Assembly (NCBI GenBank): GCA_037445775.1
Contig: JBBIJX010000027.1
Span: 1-21,876, forward strand
Length of the DNA stretch: 21,876 bases
Source: JBBUX01 sp037445775
GTDB taxonomy: Bacteria; Actinomycetota; Coriobacteriia; Anaerosomatales; PHET01
Direction: 5' to 3'
The translations under genes and the position numbers were made by a program. Shown one piece after another: positions 7,777 through 14,401 of the stretch (positions are counted from its first letter, which is position 1; each line of letters opens with the position of its first letter). The notes beneath the pieces are model-generated. The model saw nothing but the letters and a program-made list of their open reading frames with translations, was not told the DNA's origin and made no database searches.

Positions 7777-8130
7777 ATGGAAGATACCTGCTGTGAATAC
7801 GTCCGAAACCGGCGTCACCGTGGCCGACGCGGACGAGGTGTACGGAGCCCCGCGCTGAGCCTCATACTCGCTGCGTGCATCCTGACAGGGTCTGCGTTGC
7901 TCTCGCGCCATCCAGAACCGGCCATCGTGAGCTCCAAGCGCATCACAGTAGTCGAGGGTGACGCGCTGTGGACGATCGCCCTGCGACATCCCGTCGAAGG
8001 CATGACCACGGCGCAGACGGTCGACCTCATCGTGCGCCTGAATGACCTGTCTTCCGCGTCGATCGCCCCCGGCGCAAGACTCGTCGTGCCCGTGACTCAG
8101 CCTCGAAACATCGTCGTCGCGATGAACTGA
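7777..8130 (+). CDS. Small SOS-regulated membrane LysM protein, candidate YneA/ChiZ-like cell-division inhibitor
   Basis: A 117-aa protein: a basic N-terminus (RNRRHRGRRGRG), one membrane segment at ~25-43, then a LysM domain at ~55-105 (ITVVEGDALWTIA ... IAPGARLVVPV). LysM binds peptidoglycan, so the protein should be anchored in the membrane with LysM outside. B. subtilis YneA and mycobacterial Rv2719c/ChiZ have the same TM-plus-LysM build, sit next to lexA, are SOS-induced and block division. This gene has that position and a promoter covered by SOS boxes. Start ATG 7777 has GGAAAGG (7761-7767) nine nt upstream; the open frame extends to 7423 but would run through the promoter and overlap lexA. 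The inhibitor role is inferred from architecture and context; sequence identity was not tested. Confidence 0.8.
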   Translation: MEDTCCEYVRNRRHRGRRGRGVRSPALSLILAACILTGSALLSRHPEPAIVSSKRITVVEGDALWTIALRHPVEGMTTAQTVDLIVRLNDLSSASIAPGARLVVPVTQPRNIVVAMN

Positions 8131-8178
8131 CCGCCGCGGGAGTATCCCGCGAAGGCGCGCTCCTCTAAACACCGCCTG

Positions 8179-8207
8179 TTGATACCCTACATCTTGTGTG
8201 CTAACGT
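8179..8207 (+). promoter_or_regulatory. Predicted nrdR promoter
   Basis: TTGATA (8179-8184), a 17-nt spacer and TAACGT (8202-8207), preceded by an extended -10 TG at 8199-8200. The -10 is weak but fits the loose TANNNT pattern of actinobacterial promoters. NrdR box 1 fills the spacer. Confidence 0.45.
8184..8199. promoter_or_regulatory. NrdR box 1
   Basis: ACCCTACATCTTGTGT agrees at 13 of 16 positions with the NrdR-box consensus ACACWATATATWGTGT (as I recall it from comparative studies). It is the upstream member of a tandem pair, 15 bp from box 2, which is the standard spacing for NrdR operators. Its location between -35 and -10 suggests autorepression. Confidence 0.65.
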
Positions 8208-8214
8208 CCCCGGT

Positions 8215-8230
8215 AGTCTAGATGTAGGGG
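8215..8230. promoter_or_regulatory. NrdR box 2, overlapping the nrdR ribosome-binding region
   Basis: AGTCTAGATGTAGGGG agrees at 10 of 16 positions with the consensus and keeps the core CTAnATnTAG. Box centres are 31 bp (about three helical turns) apart. AGATGTAGGG (8220-8229) is a perfect inverted repeat of CCCTACATCT (8185-8194) in box 1, so the RNA could also fold and mask the AGGGG ribosome site. Confidence 0.55.
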
Positions 8231-8237
8231 TGGCATC

Positions 8238-8684
8238 ATGCAGTGTCCATTCTGCGGGCACAGCGAGACCAAGGTCGTGGACTCGCGCACGTCGGAGGCG
8301 CAAGATGCGATCAGGCGGCGTCGCGAGTGCTTGTCCTGCGCCGAGCGTTTCACAACCTATGAGCGGCGCGAGGAGATGCCGCTCATGGTAGTCAAGAAGG
8401 ATGGGCAACCCGAACCCTTCGACCGCGCCAAGCTGATGCGCGGTCTGATAGTCGCCACTGCGAAGCGGAACGTCCCAATCGAACGCCTTGAGGCTTTGAT
8501 CGACGACATCGAGTCCGAGCTCCACAACTCGTTCCGCTATGAAGTCGACAGCCGGCATGTGGGCGACATGATCCTGCAGCGTCTCCTGGATCTGGACAAG
8601 GTCGCTTACGTTCGGTTCGCATCCGTGTACAAGGAGTTCAAAGACCTCGACGAGTTCACGTCCGAACTCAAGGGTCTCAACTGA
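8238..8684 (+). CDS. nrdR: Transcriptional repressor NrdR of ribonucleotide reductase genes
   Basis: Zinc-ribbon/ATP-cone repressor that senses ATP/dATP and represses nrd operons. The product has 148 aa, a standard length. Seen: zinc ribbon cysteines CPFC (3, 6) and CLSC (31, 34), followed by RFTTYE, then an ATP-cone from ~49 (VVKKDGQPEPFDRAKLMRGL) to ~139 (VAYVRFASVYKEF). ATG 8238 is preceded by AGGGGTGG. The two NrdR boxes upstream indicate autoregulation. No ribonucleotide reductase gene is in the window, so its main targets are elsewhere. The gene follows the LysM gene and precedes dut, placing SOS and nucleotide-pool control together. Confidence 0.97.
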   Translation: MQCPFCGHSETKVVDSRTSEAQDAIRRRRECLSCAERFTTYERREEMPLMVVKKDGQPEPFDRAKLMRGLIVATAKRNVPIERLEALIDDIESELHNSFRYEVDSRHVGDMILQRLLDLDKVAYVRFASVYKEFKDLDEFTSELKGLN

Positions 8685-8718
8685 TCGCTTCGCTACAGAG
8701 AGATGAGATGGGGTCTCG

Positions 8719-9156
8719 TTGCACGTTCAGCTGCAGGTGAGGCGCTTGGATACCGGACTGCCGCTTCCGCGCTACGCCCACGACGGCGACGCGGGGCTCG
8801 ACCTGTACTCGGCCAAAGACCTAACGCTTCCGCCAGGCGGCCGGGCACTTGTGGGGACGGGTATCGCGGTCGCCATACCACCCGGTCAGGCGGGATTCGT
8901 ACAACCCAGGAGCGGCCTCGCAATCCGCTCCGGTCTATCCTTTGTCAACACGCCCGGGCTGATCGACTCGCATTACCGGGGTGAGATCCAAGTTATCGCG
9001 GTCAATCTGGACCGAGACACACCTATCGAGATTCGCCGCGGAGATCGCATTGCTCAGCTCGTCATTCAGCCGGTCACAACCGTCGAAGTCGTCGACGTCG
9101 ACGGACTCGATGTCACAACCAGGGGGGACGGCGGTTTTGGCTCGACTGGGCTGTGA
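8719..9156 (+). CDS. dut: dUTP diphosphatase (deoxyuridine triphosphatase)
   Basis: Hydrolyses dUTP to dUMP and pyrophosphate, supplying dTMP synthesis and keeping uracil out of DNA. The product has 145 aa and all five trimeric-dUTPase motifs are visible: DAGLDLYS (1), PRSGLAIRSG (2), GLIDSHYRGEIQV (3), RGDRIAQLVI (4) and the C-terminal GDGGFGSTG (5). The best start is TTG 8719 (MHVQLQVRRLD), which gives the usual N-terminus, with GATGGGG just upstream; GTG 8737 is an alternative. Its 3' end overlaps the start of the following NUDIX gene, so the two are probably cotranscribed. Confidence 0.95.
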   Translation: MHVQLQVRRLDTGLPLPRYAHDGDAGLDLYSAKDLTLPPGGRALVGTGIAVAIPPGQAGFVQPRSGLAIRSGLSFVNTPGLIDSHYRGEIQVIAVNLDRDTPIEIRRGDRIAQLVIQPVTTVEVVDVDGLDVTTRGDGGFGSTGL

Positions 9157-9673
9157 TGGGCCCCGCGTGCGGGTCGGCGCTCTGATTCTGCTCGACGGCA
9201 ACGTCGTGGTCGTCAGGCATCGCGCCGGTGACGCTACGTACCATCTGTTGCCGGGCGGGGGAGTCCACTACCGCGAGACCCTCGGGGATGCTCTCGTCCG
9301 CGAGGTTCACGAGGAGACCGGGTTGGACGTGACCGTCGGTCGCCCGCTGGTCCTCAACGACACCATCGACCCAAACGGACCTCGGCACCTGGTCAATGTC
9401 ACGTTCGCCGCCGAAGTCGTGGGAGGGGCACTCCTCTCAGAGTCCGTAGACGAACGCATCGAAGCGATCGAACTCGTCGCGCCGGACATGCTACGAACCC
9501 TGGATCTCAGGCCGCCGATCACGACAGCGATTCTTGAGATGCTCGCAACCTCCGCGACAACACCGGCTCGCTACCTAGGTCCGCTTTTTACGCCCGAGAC
9601 TCCTTGTTCGACGGCTGGAGATCACTGCCACATGGCGTCCGAGGGGGGTGGGCCGACGACGGAGGGGTACTGA
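9137..9673 (+). CDS. NUDIX hydrolase
   Basis: A protein of about 178 aa with a complete NUDIX box, GX5EX7REUXEEXGU, within GGGVHYRETLGDALVREVHEETGL, which hydrolyses nucleoside diphosphates linked to another group. The substrate cannot be told from the sequence. The gene overlaps dut by 20 nt, which suggests nucleotide-pool sanitation, but that is inference. The start is uncertain: TTG 9137 has AGGGGGG (9121-9127) nine nt upstream, while ATG 9110 and GTG 9167 are also in frame. The frame is open back to 8981, inside dut, with no support. The last ~40 residues are low-complexity and glycine/threonine-rich, unlike the core. Confidence 0.88.
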   Translation: MARLGCDGPRVRVGALILLDGNVVVVRHRAGDATYHLLPGGGVHYRETLGDALVREVHEETGLDVTVGRPLVLNDTIDPNGPRHLVNVTFAAEVVGGALLSESVDERIEAIELVAPDMLRTLDLRPPITTAILEMLATSATTPARYLGPLFTPETPCSTAGDHCHMASEGGGPTTEGY

Positions 9674-9727
9674 GCGCACCTGAAGATACCTGCACGTGAC
9701 GAGCCCCACTCAGAGAGAGGTGTGTAG

Positions 9728-11158
9728 ATGGAGAGCTACTTCAAGTTCGCCGAGCGCGGCACGGACCTGCGTACCGAGATCGTTGCGGGACTGACGACGT
9801 TTCTCACGATGGCCTACATCATCTTCGTCAATCCAGGAATCCTGTCCGCGGCAGGCGTCCCGTTCGAGGGGGCGGTGACCGCAACCGCACTCGGCGCCGC
9901 CATCATGTGCGTTGCCATGGGTGTCATCACCAATCGTCCGCTCGCGCTGGCGTCCGGCATGGGCCTGAACGCCGTCGTCACCTTCTCGATCATAGGGTTC
10001 CAGCAGGCGAACGTGCCTTGGCAGGTGGGCATGGCGGTCATCTTCGTCGAGGGCGTGCTGATCTTCGCGCTCGTTCTTTCGGGTCTGCGTGAAGCGATCA
10101 TGAACGCCATTCCGCTAGACCTGAAACGGGCGATCGGCGTCGGAATCGGGCTCTTCATCACGGTGCTCGGGCTTATCGAGGGCGGCATCATCACACCCAA
10201 TGCCGCGACAGTGGTCTCGCTGGGTGACTTCACCAGCAAGTACGTGTGGATCACACTGATCGGGCTCTTCTCGATCCTGGCGTTCATGGCTCTGAAGGTG
10301 AAGGGCGAGATCCTCTGGGGCATTCTGGTCGCGACCGTCGCGGCGCTCCTCCTGGGTGTCACGTCGCTTCCGTCCGCAATCGTCGCTCCCTTGGATTTCT
10401 CCACGTTCTTGGCGCCGTTCCAGACGCCGGAGGGCACGTCGTCGATCGCACTTGCCCAAGTCTTCACCCCGGCACTGCTGTTCGCGGTGTTCGCGGTCAT
10501 GCTCTCTGACTTCTTCGACACCATGGGCACCGTCATCTCCGTGGGTGAGCAGGCAGGCTTCACCGATGCTCAGGGTCAGGTCCCTGGCATCAAGAACATA
10601 CTGCTCGTCGATTCCGCGGCGGCCGCCACGGGCGGATTGTTCGGCGCCTCTTCGATAACGACCTACATCGAGTCTGCGGCCGGAGTCGCAGAAGGAGGTC
10701 GCACCGGGCTGACCGCGATCATCACCGGCGCCGCATTCGCCCTCGCGGCATTCTTCACGCCGGTCGTACGGATGATCGGAGGCGGCTACAGCGTCGATAA
10801 CACCGAGCGGTTCGGCAGCTTCGCCGGCAGTGGCTTCACCGTGCCGGAAGGTGCGAACTTCACGTCGTTCCCGATCACCGCAGGCGCCCTGATCATCGTG
10901 GGCTTCTTGATGATGCAGACGGTCCGTGACATCCCGTGGACCGACGCCGAGGAGGCTTTTCCCGCATTTCTGACGATCGTGGGTATCCCGCTTACGTACA
11001 ACATCAGCTGGGGAATCGGCCTTGGCTTCATCACCTACGTGTTGCTGAAGGTCTTTTACGGTAAGGCGCGCGCGGTACACCCGCTCATGTGGATCGCATC
11101 GTTCGCGTTCCTGCTCGGGTTCCTACAGGGCCCCATCCTCGACCTCATCGCCGGCTAG
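9728..11158 (+). CDS. NCS2-family purine permease, AzgA/PbuG (guanine/hypoxanthine) type
   Basis: A 476-aa polytopic inner-membrane protein, hydrophobic throughout, with about 12-14 membrane segments. Seen: the N-terminal RTEIVAGLTTFLTMAYIIFVNP, then FDTMGTVISVGEQAG and SSITTYIESAAGVAEGGRTGL, which are signatures of the AzgA branch (proton-coupled adenine/guanine/hypoxanthine uptake) rather than the UraA branch. ATG 9728 follows AGAGAGG by seven nt. The stop TAG (11156-11158) overlaps the AGGAGG ribosome site of the next permease gene, so the two are translated in tandem. hpt and apt, encoded further right on the other strand, would use the purines taken up. The exact purine is not decidable. 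Confidence 0.92.
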   Translation: MESYFKFAERGTDLRTEIVAGLTTFLTMAYIIFVNPGILSAAGVPFEGAVTATALGAAIMCVAMGVITNRPLALASGMGLNAVVTFSIIGFQQANVPWQVGMAVIFVEGVLIFALVLSGLREAIMNAIPLDLKRAIGVGIGLFITVLGLIEGGIITPNAATVVSLGDFTSKYVWITLIGLFSILAFMALKVKGEILWGILVATVAALLLGVTSLPSAIVAPLDFSTFLAPFQTPEGTSSIALAQVFTPALLFAVFAVMLSDFFDTMGTVISVGEQAGFTDAQGQVPGIKNILLVDSAAAATGGLFGASSITTYIESAAGVAEGGRTGLTAIITGAAFALAAFFTPVVRMIGGGYSVDNTERFGSFAGSGFTVPEGANFTSFPITAGALIIVGFLMMQTVRDIPWTDAEEAFPAFLTIVGIPLTYNISWGIGLGFITYVLLKVFYGKARAVHPLMWIASFAFLLGFLQGPILDLIAG

Positions 11159-11168
11159 GAGGTTGCCG

Positions 11169-12506
11169 ATGTCACGCCCGATCGTTCAAACCGACGCGCG
11201 ACTGCCCGTCATGCAGGCGGTGCCTCTCGCGCTCCAGCATCTCATGGCGATGTTCGGCGCTACCGTCCTCGTGCCGATTCTCACGGGCCTCAACCCATCC
11301 GTAGCGATCATGACATCTGGGGCCGGAACGATCCTGTACCTCATCCTGACCAAGGGGAAGATCCCGAGCTTCCTTGGCTCCTCCTTCGCGTTCATCGCGC
11401 CAATCGCCGCTGTCGCCGGCGTCGTCGGCGGAGTCGCAGACCCGGCCAAGGTGCCCTACGCGCTCGGTGGCCTCGTCGTGGCCGGACTTGTCTACGTCGT
11501 CGTCGCCGGCGTGATCAAGGCGTTCGGGACCGGGTGGCTCTACCGGCTGCTGCCTCCGGCGCTTGTCGGCGCGGTCGTGATCATCATCGGGCTCGGACTT
11601 GCGGGCATTGCGATCAAGATGTCGCTGTTCCCGTTCGCCAATCCCGCCGAAGGACTTGACTGGAACCTGGTCACCGTTGCGGCTATCACGCTCGCGGCGG
11701 CGATCGCGTTCTCAAGCTACTTCAAGGGATTCGTCGCCACGATCCCGATCCTGCTCGGCATCATCGTGGGCTACGTCGCAGCCATCCCGTTCGGACTAGT
11801 GAACTTCCAGCCGGTACTCGATGCCGCATGGGTAGGCCTGCCCGAGCTCACCATCGCGAAGTTCGAGCTCTCAGCCGTCATGCTCATCGCCCCGGTGGCG
11901 CTCGTGGTGATCATTGAGCACATCGGGCACCTGTTGGTCATCAACGAGATCACCGGCAAGGACTTCAACCCGCTGCTGCCGCGCTCACTCACCGGCGACG
12001 GCCTCGCGACATCGCTGTCAGCACTGGTCGGCGGAACACCGTCGACGACATATGCGGAGAACATCGGGGTCATGGCGGTCACCAGGATCTACGCCGTTCA
12101 GCTGTTCTGGTACGCCGGCGCGCTGGCCTTCGTCATAGGCGGCTTCGTGCCCAAGCTGGGAGCCCTCATCGGGAGCATCCCGACACCTGTCATGGGAGGC
12201 GTGTCCATCCTGCTTTTCGGTCTAATCGCCGCATCCGGCCTACGCATGCTCGTCGACAGCGGAATCGACTACTCACACAGCCGCAACCTCATTCTCTCAA
12301 GCGTCGTGCTCGTTCTAGGCATTGGCATGGAGGTCGCCGAGATCAAGATCCCCGTAGGCGACTACACGGTGCCCGGGATGGCGCTTGCCACCGTTGTCGG
12401 TGTGATCCTGAATCTCGTACTCCCGCCGGAGAGCAAAGGGCTGGCGGTAGATTCACCGGACTTCGGTGGCGGGTTGCAGGCCCAGGCCGCAGAGTCCGAA
12501 TCCTAA
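11169..12506 (+). CDS. NCS2-family uracil permease (UraA/PyrP type)
   Basis: A 445-aa polytopic inner-membrane proton symporter, probably for uracil. Seen: QHLMAMFGATVLVPILTGL, SSFAFIAP, EHIGHLLV and GGTPSTTYAENIGVMAVT; the glutamates in EHIG and AENIG correspond to the two uracil-binding glutamates of E. coli UraA. Start ATG 11169 is chosen over TTG 11163 because AGGAGG (11157-11162) ends six nt before it. It is the last gene of the plus-strand run; three hairpins follow. With the AzgA-like gene it forms a purine plus pyrimidine uptake pair. Confidence 0.93.
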   Translation: MSRPIVQTDARLPVMQAVPLALQHLMAMFGATVLVPILTGLNPSVAIMTSGAGTILYLILTKGKIPSFLGSSFAFIAPIAAVAGVVGGVADPAKVPYALGGLVVAGLVYVVVAGVIKAFGTGWLYRLLPPALVGAVVIIIGLGLAGIAIKMSLFPFANPAEGLDWNLVTVAAITLAAAIAFSSYFKGFVATIPILLGIIVGYVAAIPFGLVNFQPVLDAAWVGLPELTIAKFELSAVMLIAPVALVVIIEHIGHLLVINEITGKDFNPLLPRSLTGDGLATSLSALVGGTPSTTYAENIGVMAVTRIYAVQLFWYAGALAFVIGGFVPKLGALIGSIPTPVMGGVSILLFGLIAASGLRMLVDSGIDYSHSRNLILSSVVLVLGIGMEVAEIKIPVGDYTVPGMALATVVGVILNLVLPPESKGLAVDSPDFGGGLQAQAAESES

Positions 12507-12514
12507 GAGGTCGT

Positions 12515-12535
12515 AGCGCCCGCGTCGAGGGCGCT
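12515..12535. terminator. Hairpin after the uracil permease gene
   Basis: AGCGCCC (12515-12521) and GGGCGCT (12529-12535) form a perfect 7-bp GC-rich stem with a 7-nt loop, nine nt after the stop codon. Only a short TTGT follows. Position and stability suggest a terminator of the T-poor kind common in GC-rich actinobacteria. Confidence 0.5.
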
Positions 12536-12549
12536 TGTAGTCGGCCAGA

Positions 12550-12583
12550 CGGCCCCGGGCCGCGATGTCGCGGTCCGGGGCCG
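12550..12583. terminator. Long GC-rich hairpin between convergent gene runs, probable bidirectional terminator
   Basis: CGGCCCCGG (12550-12558) pairs with CCGGGGCCG (12575-12583). A G-T wobble continues into CCGCGA (12560-12565) pairing with TCGCGG (12568-12573), so almost the whole 34-nt element is double-stranded around a minimal loop. There is no T-run on either side. Lying between convergent runs, it can serve both strands. It is also symmetrical enough to be a protein-binding site. Confidence 0.55.
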
Positions 12584-12610
12584 CCTCATACGTCCACAGG
12601 GATCGTGAAG

Positions 12611-12632
12611 CGCCTCCATCACGAACGAGGCG
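12611..12632. repeat. Third inverted repeat in the convergent gap
   Basis: CGCCTC (12611-12616) and GAGGCG (12627-12632) with a 10-nt loop. From here to 12788 I see no convincing gene. An AT-rich pocket (about 12703-12727) includes GATAAT (12711-12716) but no matching -35. An open minus-strand frame (12453-12704) has random-looking composition and overlaps the permease gene and the hairpins. Confidence 0.3.
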
Positions 12633-12788
12633 GCCCTGAACTGCTCGGTCAGCTCGATTCCAGGCAGCAGCACCCTCCGGGCGCGGCGTCACGAACTGGA
12701 CCAAATGTCTGATAATGCATCTTATGTACGTTGCGCTCAGATCGCGTCTTCCCTCACTCCAGGGAGTTGCTGTCCAAGGTTCGGTCTC

Positions 12789-13097
12789 TCAGGACCCGCC
12801 AGAAGACAGGTACACCTCTTCAAACTGGTGCTTCGTCATCTCGGCCAGGTCCTCAGTCACGCGCCGCAGAAAGGCCTCGGCTTCGTCGCGGCGCGGAAAC
12901 GTTCCGATGCATACGATCGTGTCGTAGTCCTCTATACGAACCGCCTCGACGTTCCATGACTCGATCATCGCTGGCTCGTCGACAGACGGTGAGCGGTACA
13001 GGACGTCGTCACGCCACTCGAAATCCGGTGCCCCTGAAGCATCGATCCGCGTCAGCCGAACTCGCCAGAACTCGTCAGCCGCCCCGATCACCCGCAT
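12789..13097 (-). CDS. Hypothetical protein, ~102 aa
   Basis: I do not recognise a family. It is a small soluble acidic protein without membrane segment or signal peptide. The middle has IEDYDTIVCIGTFPRRDEAEAFLRRV, a beta strand followed by an amphipathic helix, with KHQFEEVYLSSGG near the C-terminus. It is the last gene of a three-gene minus-strand set. The start is ambiguous: GTG 13106 overlaps the upstream TGA as GTGA (4 nt), whereas ATG 13097 has GGCGG at a usable distance. Either way it is coupled to the SH3b gene. Coding is supported by the tight overlap and normal amino-acid composition. Confidence 0.65.
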   Translation of the reverse strand: MRVIGAADEFWRVRLTRIDASGAPDFEWRDDVLYRSPSVDEPAMIESWNVEAVRIEDYDTIVCIGTFPRRDEAEAFLRRVTEDLAEMTKHQFEEVYLSSGGS

Positions 13098-13102
13098 ACC
13101 GC

Positions 13103-13555
13103 TCACCGCCGTTCCGTTTCAGTGTAGTTCGGATTGCTCGAAACCCACCCGGTCGTGCCGTCGTCGTCCTCGACCTCGTGCCACCCATCTTGTGTCCCCA
13201 GTAACCTGAGTTTCTCGCCCTTGTCCAGGCCCCGTATCGCACGCGCGGTCGAGTCGGGCGCAGCGCGGAAGTTGAGCCCGTCGATCAGCACGATGACGGT
13301 GTTGTCAGGTTCGGCTGCCGGAGGAGGCGCCTCCGTGTCGGACGGCTCGGCTTCGCCGCTCCCCCCCTCCGGCTCCTCCCCCCCTGCGCCGTCAGTCGGG
13401 GTGCTCTCGACACTCTCGTTCACGGCCTCTGCGGGCACCGCGCCCTCGTTCGCCGCACGGTACTCCCGCCACCATCCCATCACGATGAAGACGAGCACGA
13501 CCAGCACCGCGACAGCAACCGCGCCACGAACGACATTGTTGCTCAAGGCCTTCAC
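13103..13555 (-). CDS. Membrane-anchored SH3b-domain protein
   Basis: A 150-aa protein with an N-terminal membrane anchor at ~10-28, a long acidic, Pro/Glu/Gly-rich linker (~38-85), and a C-terminal bacterial SH3 (SH3b) domain from ~87 with LNFRAAPDSTARAIRGLDKGEKL, WHEVEDDDGTTGWV and SSNPNYTE. SH3b domains usually bind cell-wall peptides or glycans, so the protein probably faces the wall from the membrane. GTG 13555 overlaps the stop of the upstream membrane-protein gene as GTGA, with GGAGG about nine nt before it. There is no catalytic domain; a scaffold, sensor or targeting role is inference. Confidence 0.85.
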   Translation of the reverse strand: MKALSNNVVRGAVAVAVLVVLVFIVMGWWREYRAANEGAVPAEAVNESVESTPTDGAGGEEPEGGSGEAEPSDTEAPPPAAEPDNTVIVLIDGLNFRAAPDSTARAIRGLDKGEKLRLLGTQDGWHEVEDDDGTTGWVSSNPNYTETERR

Positions 13556-14097
13556 AGGTAGAGACCTCCGCCGTAAACGGCCAGATCATCGAGCCCATGG
13601 CTGACACACTCGTCGTTCACTCGCGTTCTGGCAGCTGAAGCGTACGCCTTGACGCGCACCAGGTCCGTGCGGGCGAGCGCGTCGAGCGCCGCTTCGCCAA
13701 CAACACCGTCCCCGATGCGCGACGCCTCCTGGTGCACGACCATCGCGGCATCCGCGAGACTCTCAGCCGTGGGAATCAGCGCACGAGGCAGAGGCATCGA
13801 GTCGAGTTCGCGTGCCAACAGCCACGCACGCATCGCGACCTCGTGCAACGCCCTCCGTTCCGACGACTCCGCGTCGCAGGCGAACTCCTCAAGCACCGCG
13901 TGATCGGCGTGAGCTAGCCGCTCCACACAGTCCACGAGAGCCTGGCCGACCGCCTCCACCGCTTCGGTCCGCGCGACAAGGCGCAGCAGCACACGGCGCC
14001 CGTAGGCTCGCCATGCGAAGAATACGCCGGCCGCGCTCGCCGCCACGAACAGCACTCCGCCAACAGCGATAAGGGTCACGGTGACCCATCCGGGCAC
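13552..14097 (-). CDS. Hypothetical membrane-anchored helical protein, 181 aa
   Basis: Family not recognised. It has an N-terminal membrane segment (~5-30: TVTLIAVGGVLFVAASAAG) followed by an arginine-rich stretch and a long alpha-helical soluble part rich in Ala, Glu and Arg. It has no cysteine cluster or catalytic motif that I can see. Start GTG 14097 is supported by GAGGAG (complement of about 14103-14108) five nt upstream. It is the first gene of the coupled set ending at 12789. Shared coupling with the SH3b protein suggests a joint envelope role, which is inference. Confidence 0.75.
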   Translation of the reverse strand: MPGWVTVTLIAVGGVLFVAASAAGVFFAWRAYGRRVLLRLVARTEAVEAVGQALVDCVERLAHADHAVLEEFACDAESSERRALHEVAMRAWLLARELDSMPLPRALIPTAESLADAAMVVHQEASRIGDGVVGEAALDALARTDLVRVKAYASAARTRVNDECVSHGLDDLAVYGGGLYL

Positions 14098-14152
14098 AAG
14101 GACTCCTCACGTGTTCCAAGCGGGAGCGCCCATATCGGTGCTCCTCCCGCCC

Positions 14153-14385
14153 TTCCAGCACTCGCCTCGCCCTGCCGGCCGGGCGCTCAATCGCCCTTGG
14201 CTCCACGAACATCCTTCGCCCGAAACCCGTGGACCGACTGCAGCTTCTCGGCGACATTCGCTTGGAAGGCGCCCACGTCCGCCATGATATCGGAAAACAC
14301 CGCTTCTTCGACCTCTATACGCACCTCAAGGCCGTCGAGGTACCAGTATGTCGTCCGTGGACTGCAGGGCCCTCCGCATGCGGCC
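14153..14385 (-). pseudogene. Decayed C-terminal fragment of a phenylacetate-CoA ligase (PaaK family) gene
   Basis: Three pieces on the minus strand, in the right order but in different frames, resemble the PaaK C-terminal domain. GRMRRALQSTDDILV (14385-14341) resembles the family's R..GR(S/T)DDMLIVRG. LDGLEVRIEVEEAVFSD (from 14339) resembles LDELEVxVEVxExxFSD. VEPRAIERPAGRARRVLE (14206-14153) resembles VEPxSIxRSEGKAKRVID. The step between the first two implies a deletion of the NVFPSQIE segment; the third needs another frameshift, and the frame of the second piece ends in a stop at about 14190. The adenylating N-terminal domain is absent. The relic lies directly after the ACT gene on the same strand. 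PaaK genes often adjoin ACT-protein genes, which supports the reading. Recognised by eye only. Confidence 0.65.
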
Positions 14386-14401
14386 GGCTTCCTGTCGGGC
14401 C

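Noticed and set aside
10115..11080. A 321-codon minus-strand frame opposite the AzgA-like permease gene.
   Set aside because: The translation is Arg/Asp/Glu/Gly-rich without structure, the expected complement of a hydrophobic GC-rich gene.
12645..12665. A TCGATTCC stretch resembling a tRNA T-arm.
   Set aside because: Flanking bases do not pair into a T-stem and no acceptor, D or anticodon arm can be drawn around it.
12453..12704. An 83-codon minus-strand ORF in the convergent gap.
   Set aside because: It overlaps the 3' end of the uracil permease gene and the terminator-like hairpins, has random composition and no ribosome site.
13889..14257. A 122-codon minus-strand ORF across the paaK relic.
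   Set aside because: Only its first part (VEP...RRVLE) resembles a protein family; the remainder overlaps the 181-aa membrane-protein gene in another frame, so it is part of a decayed gene, not an intact one.
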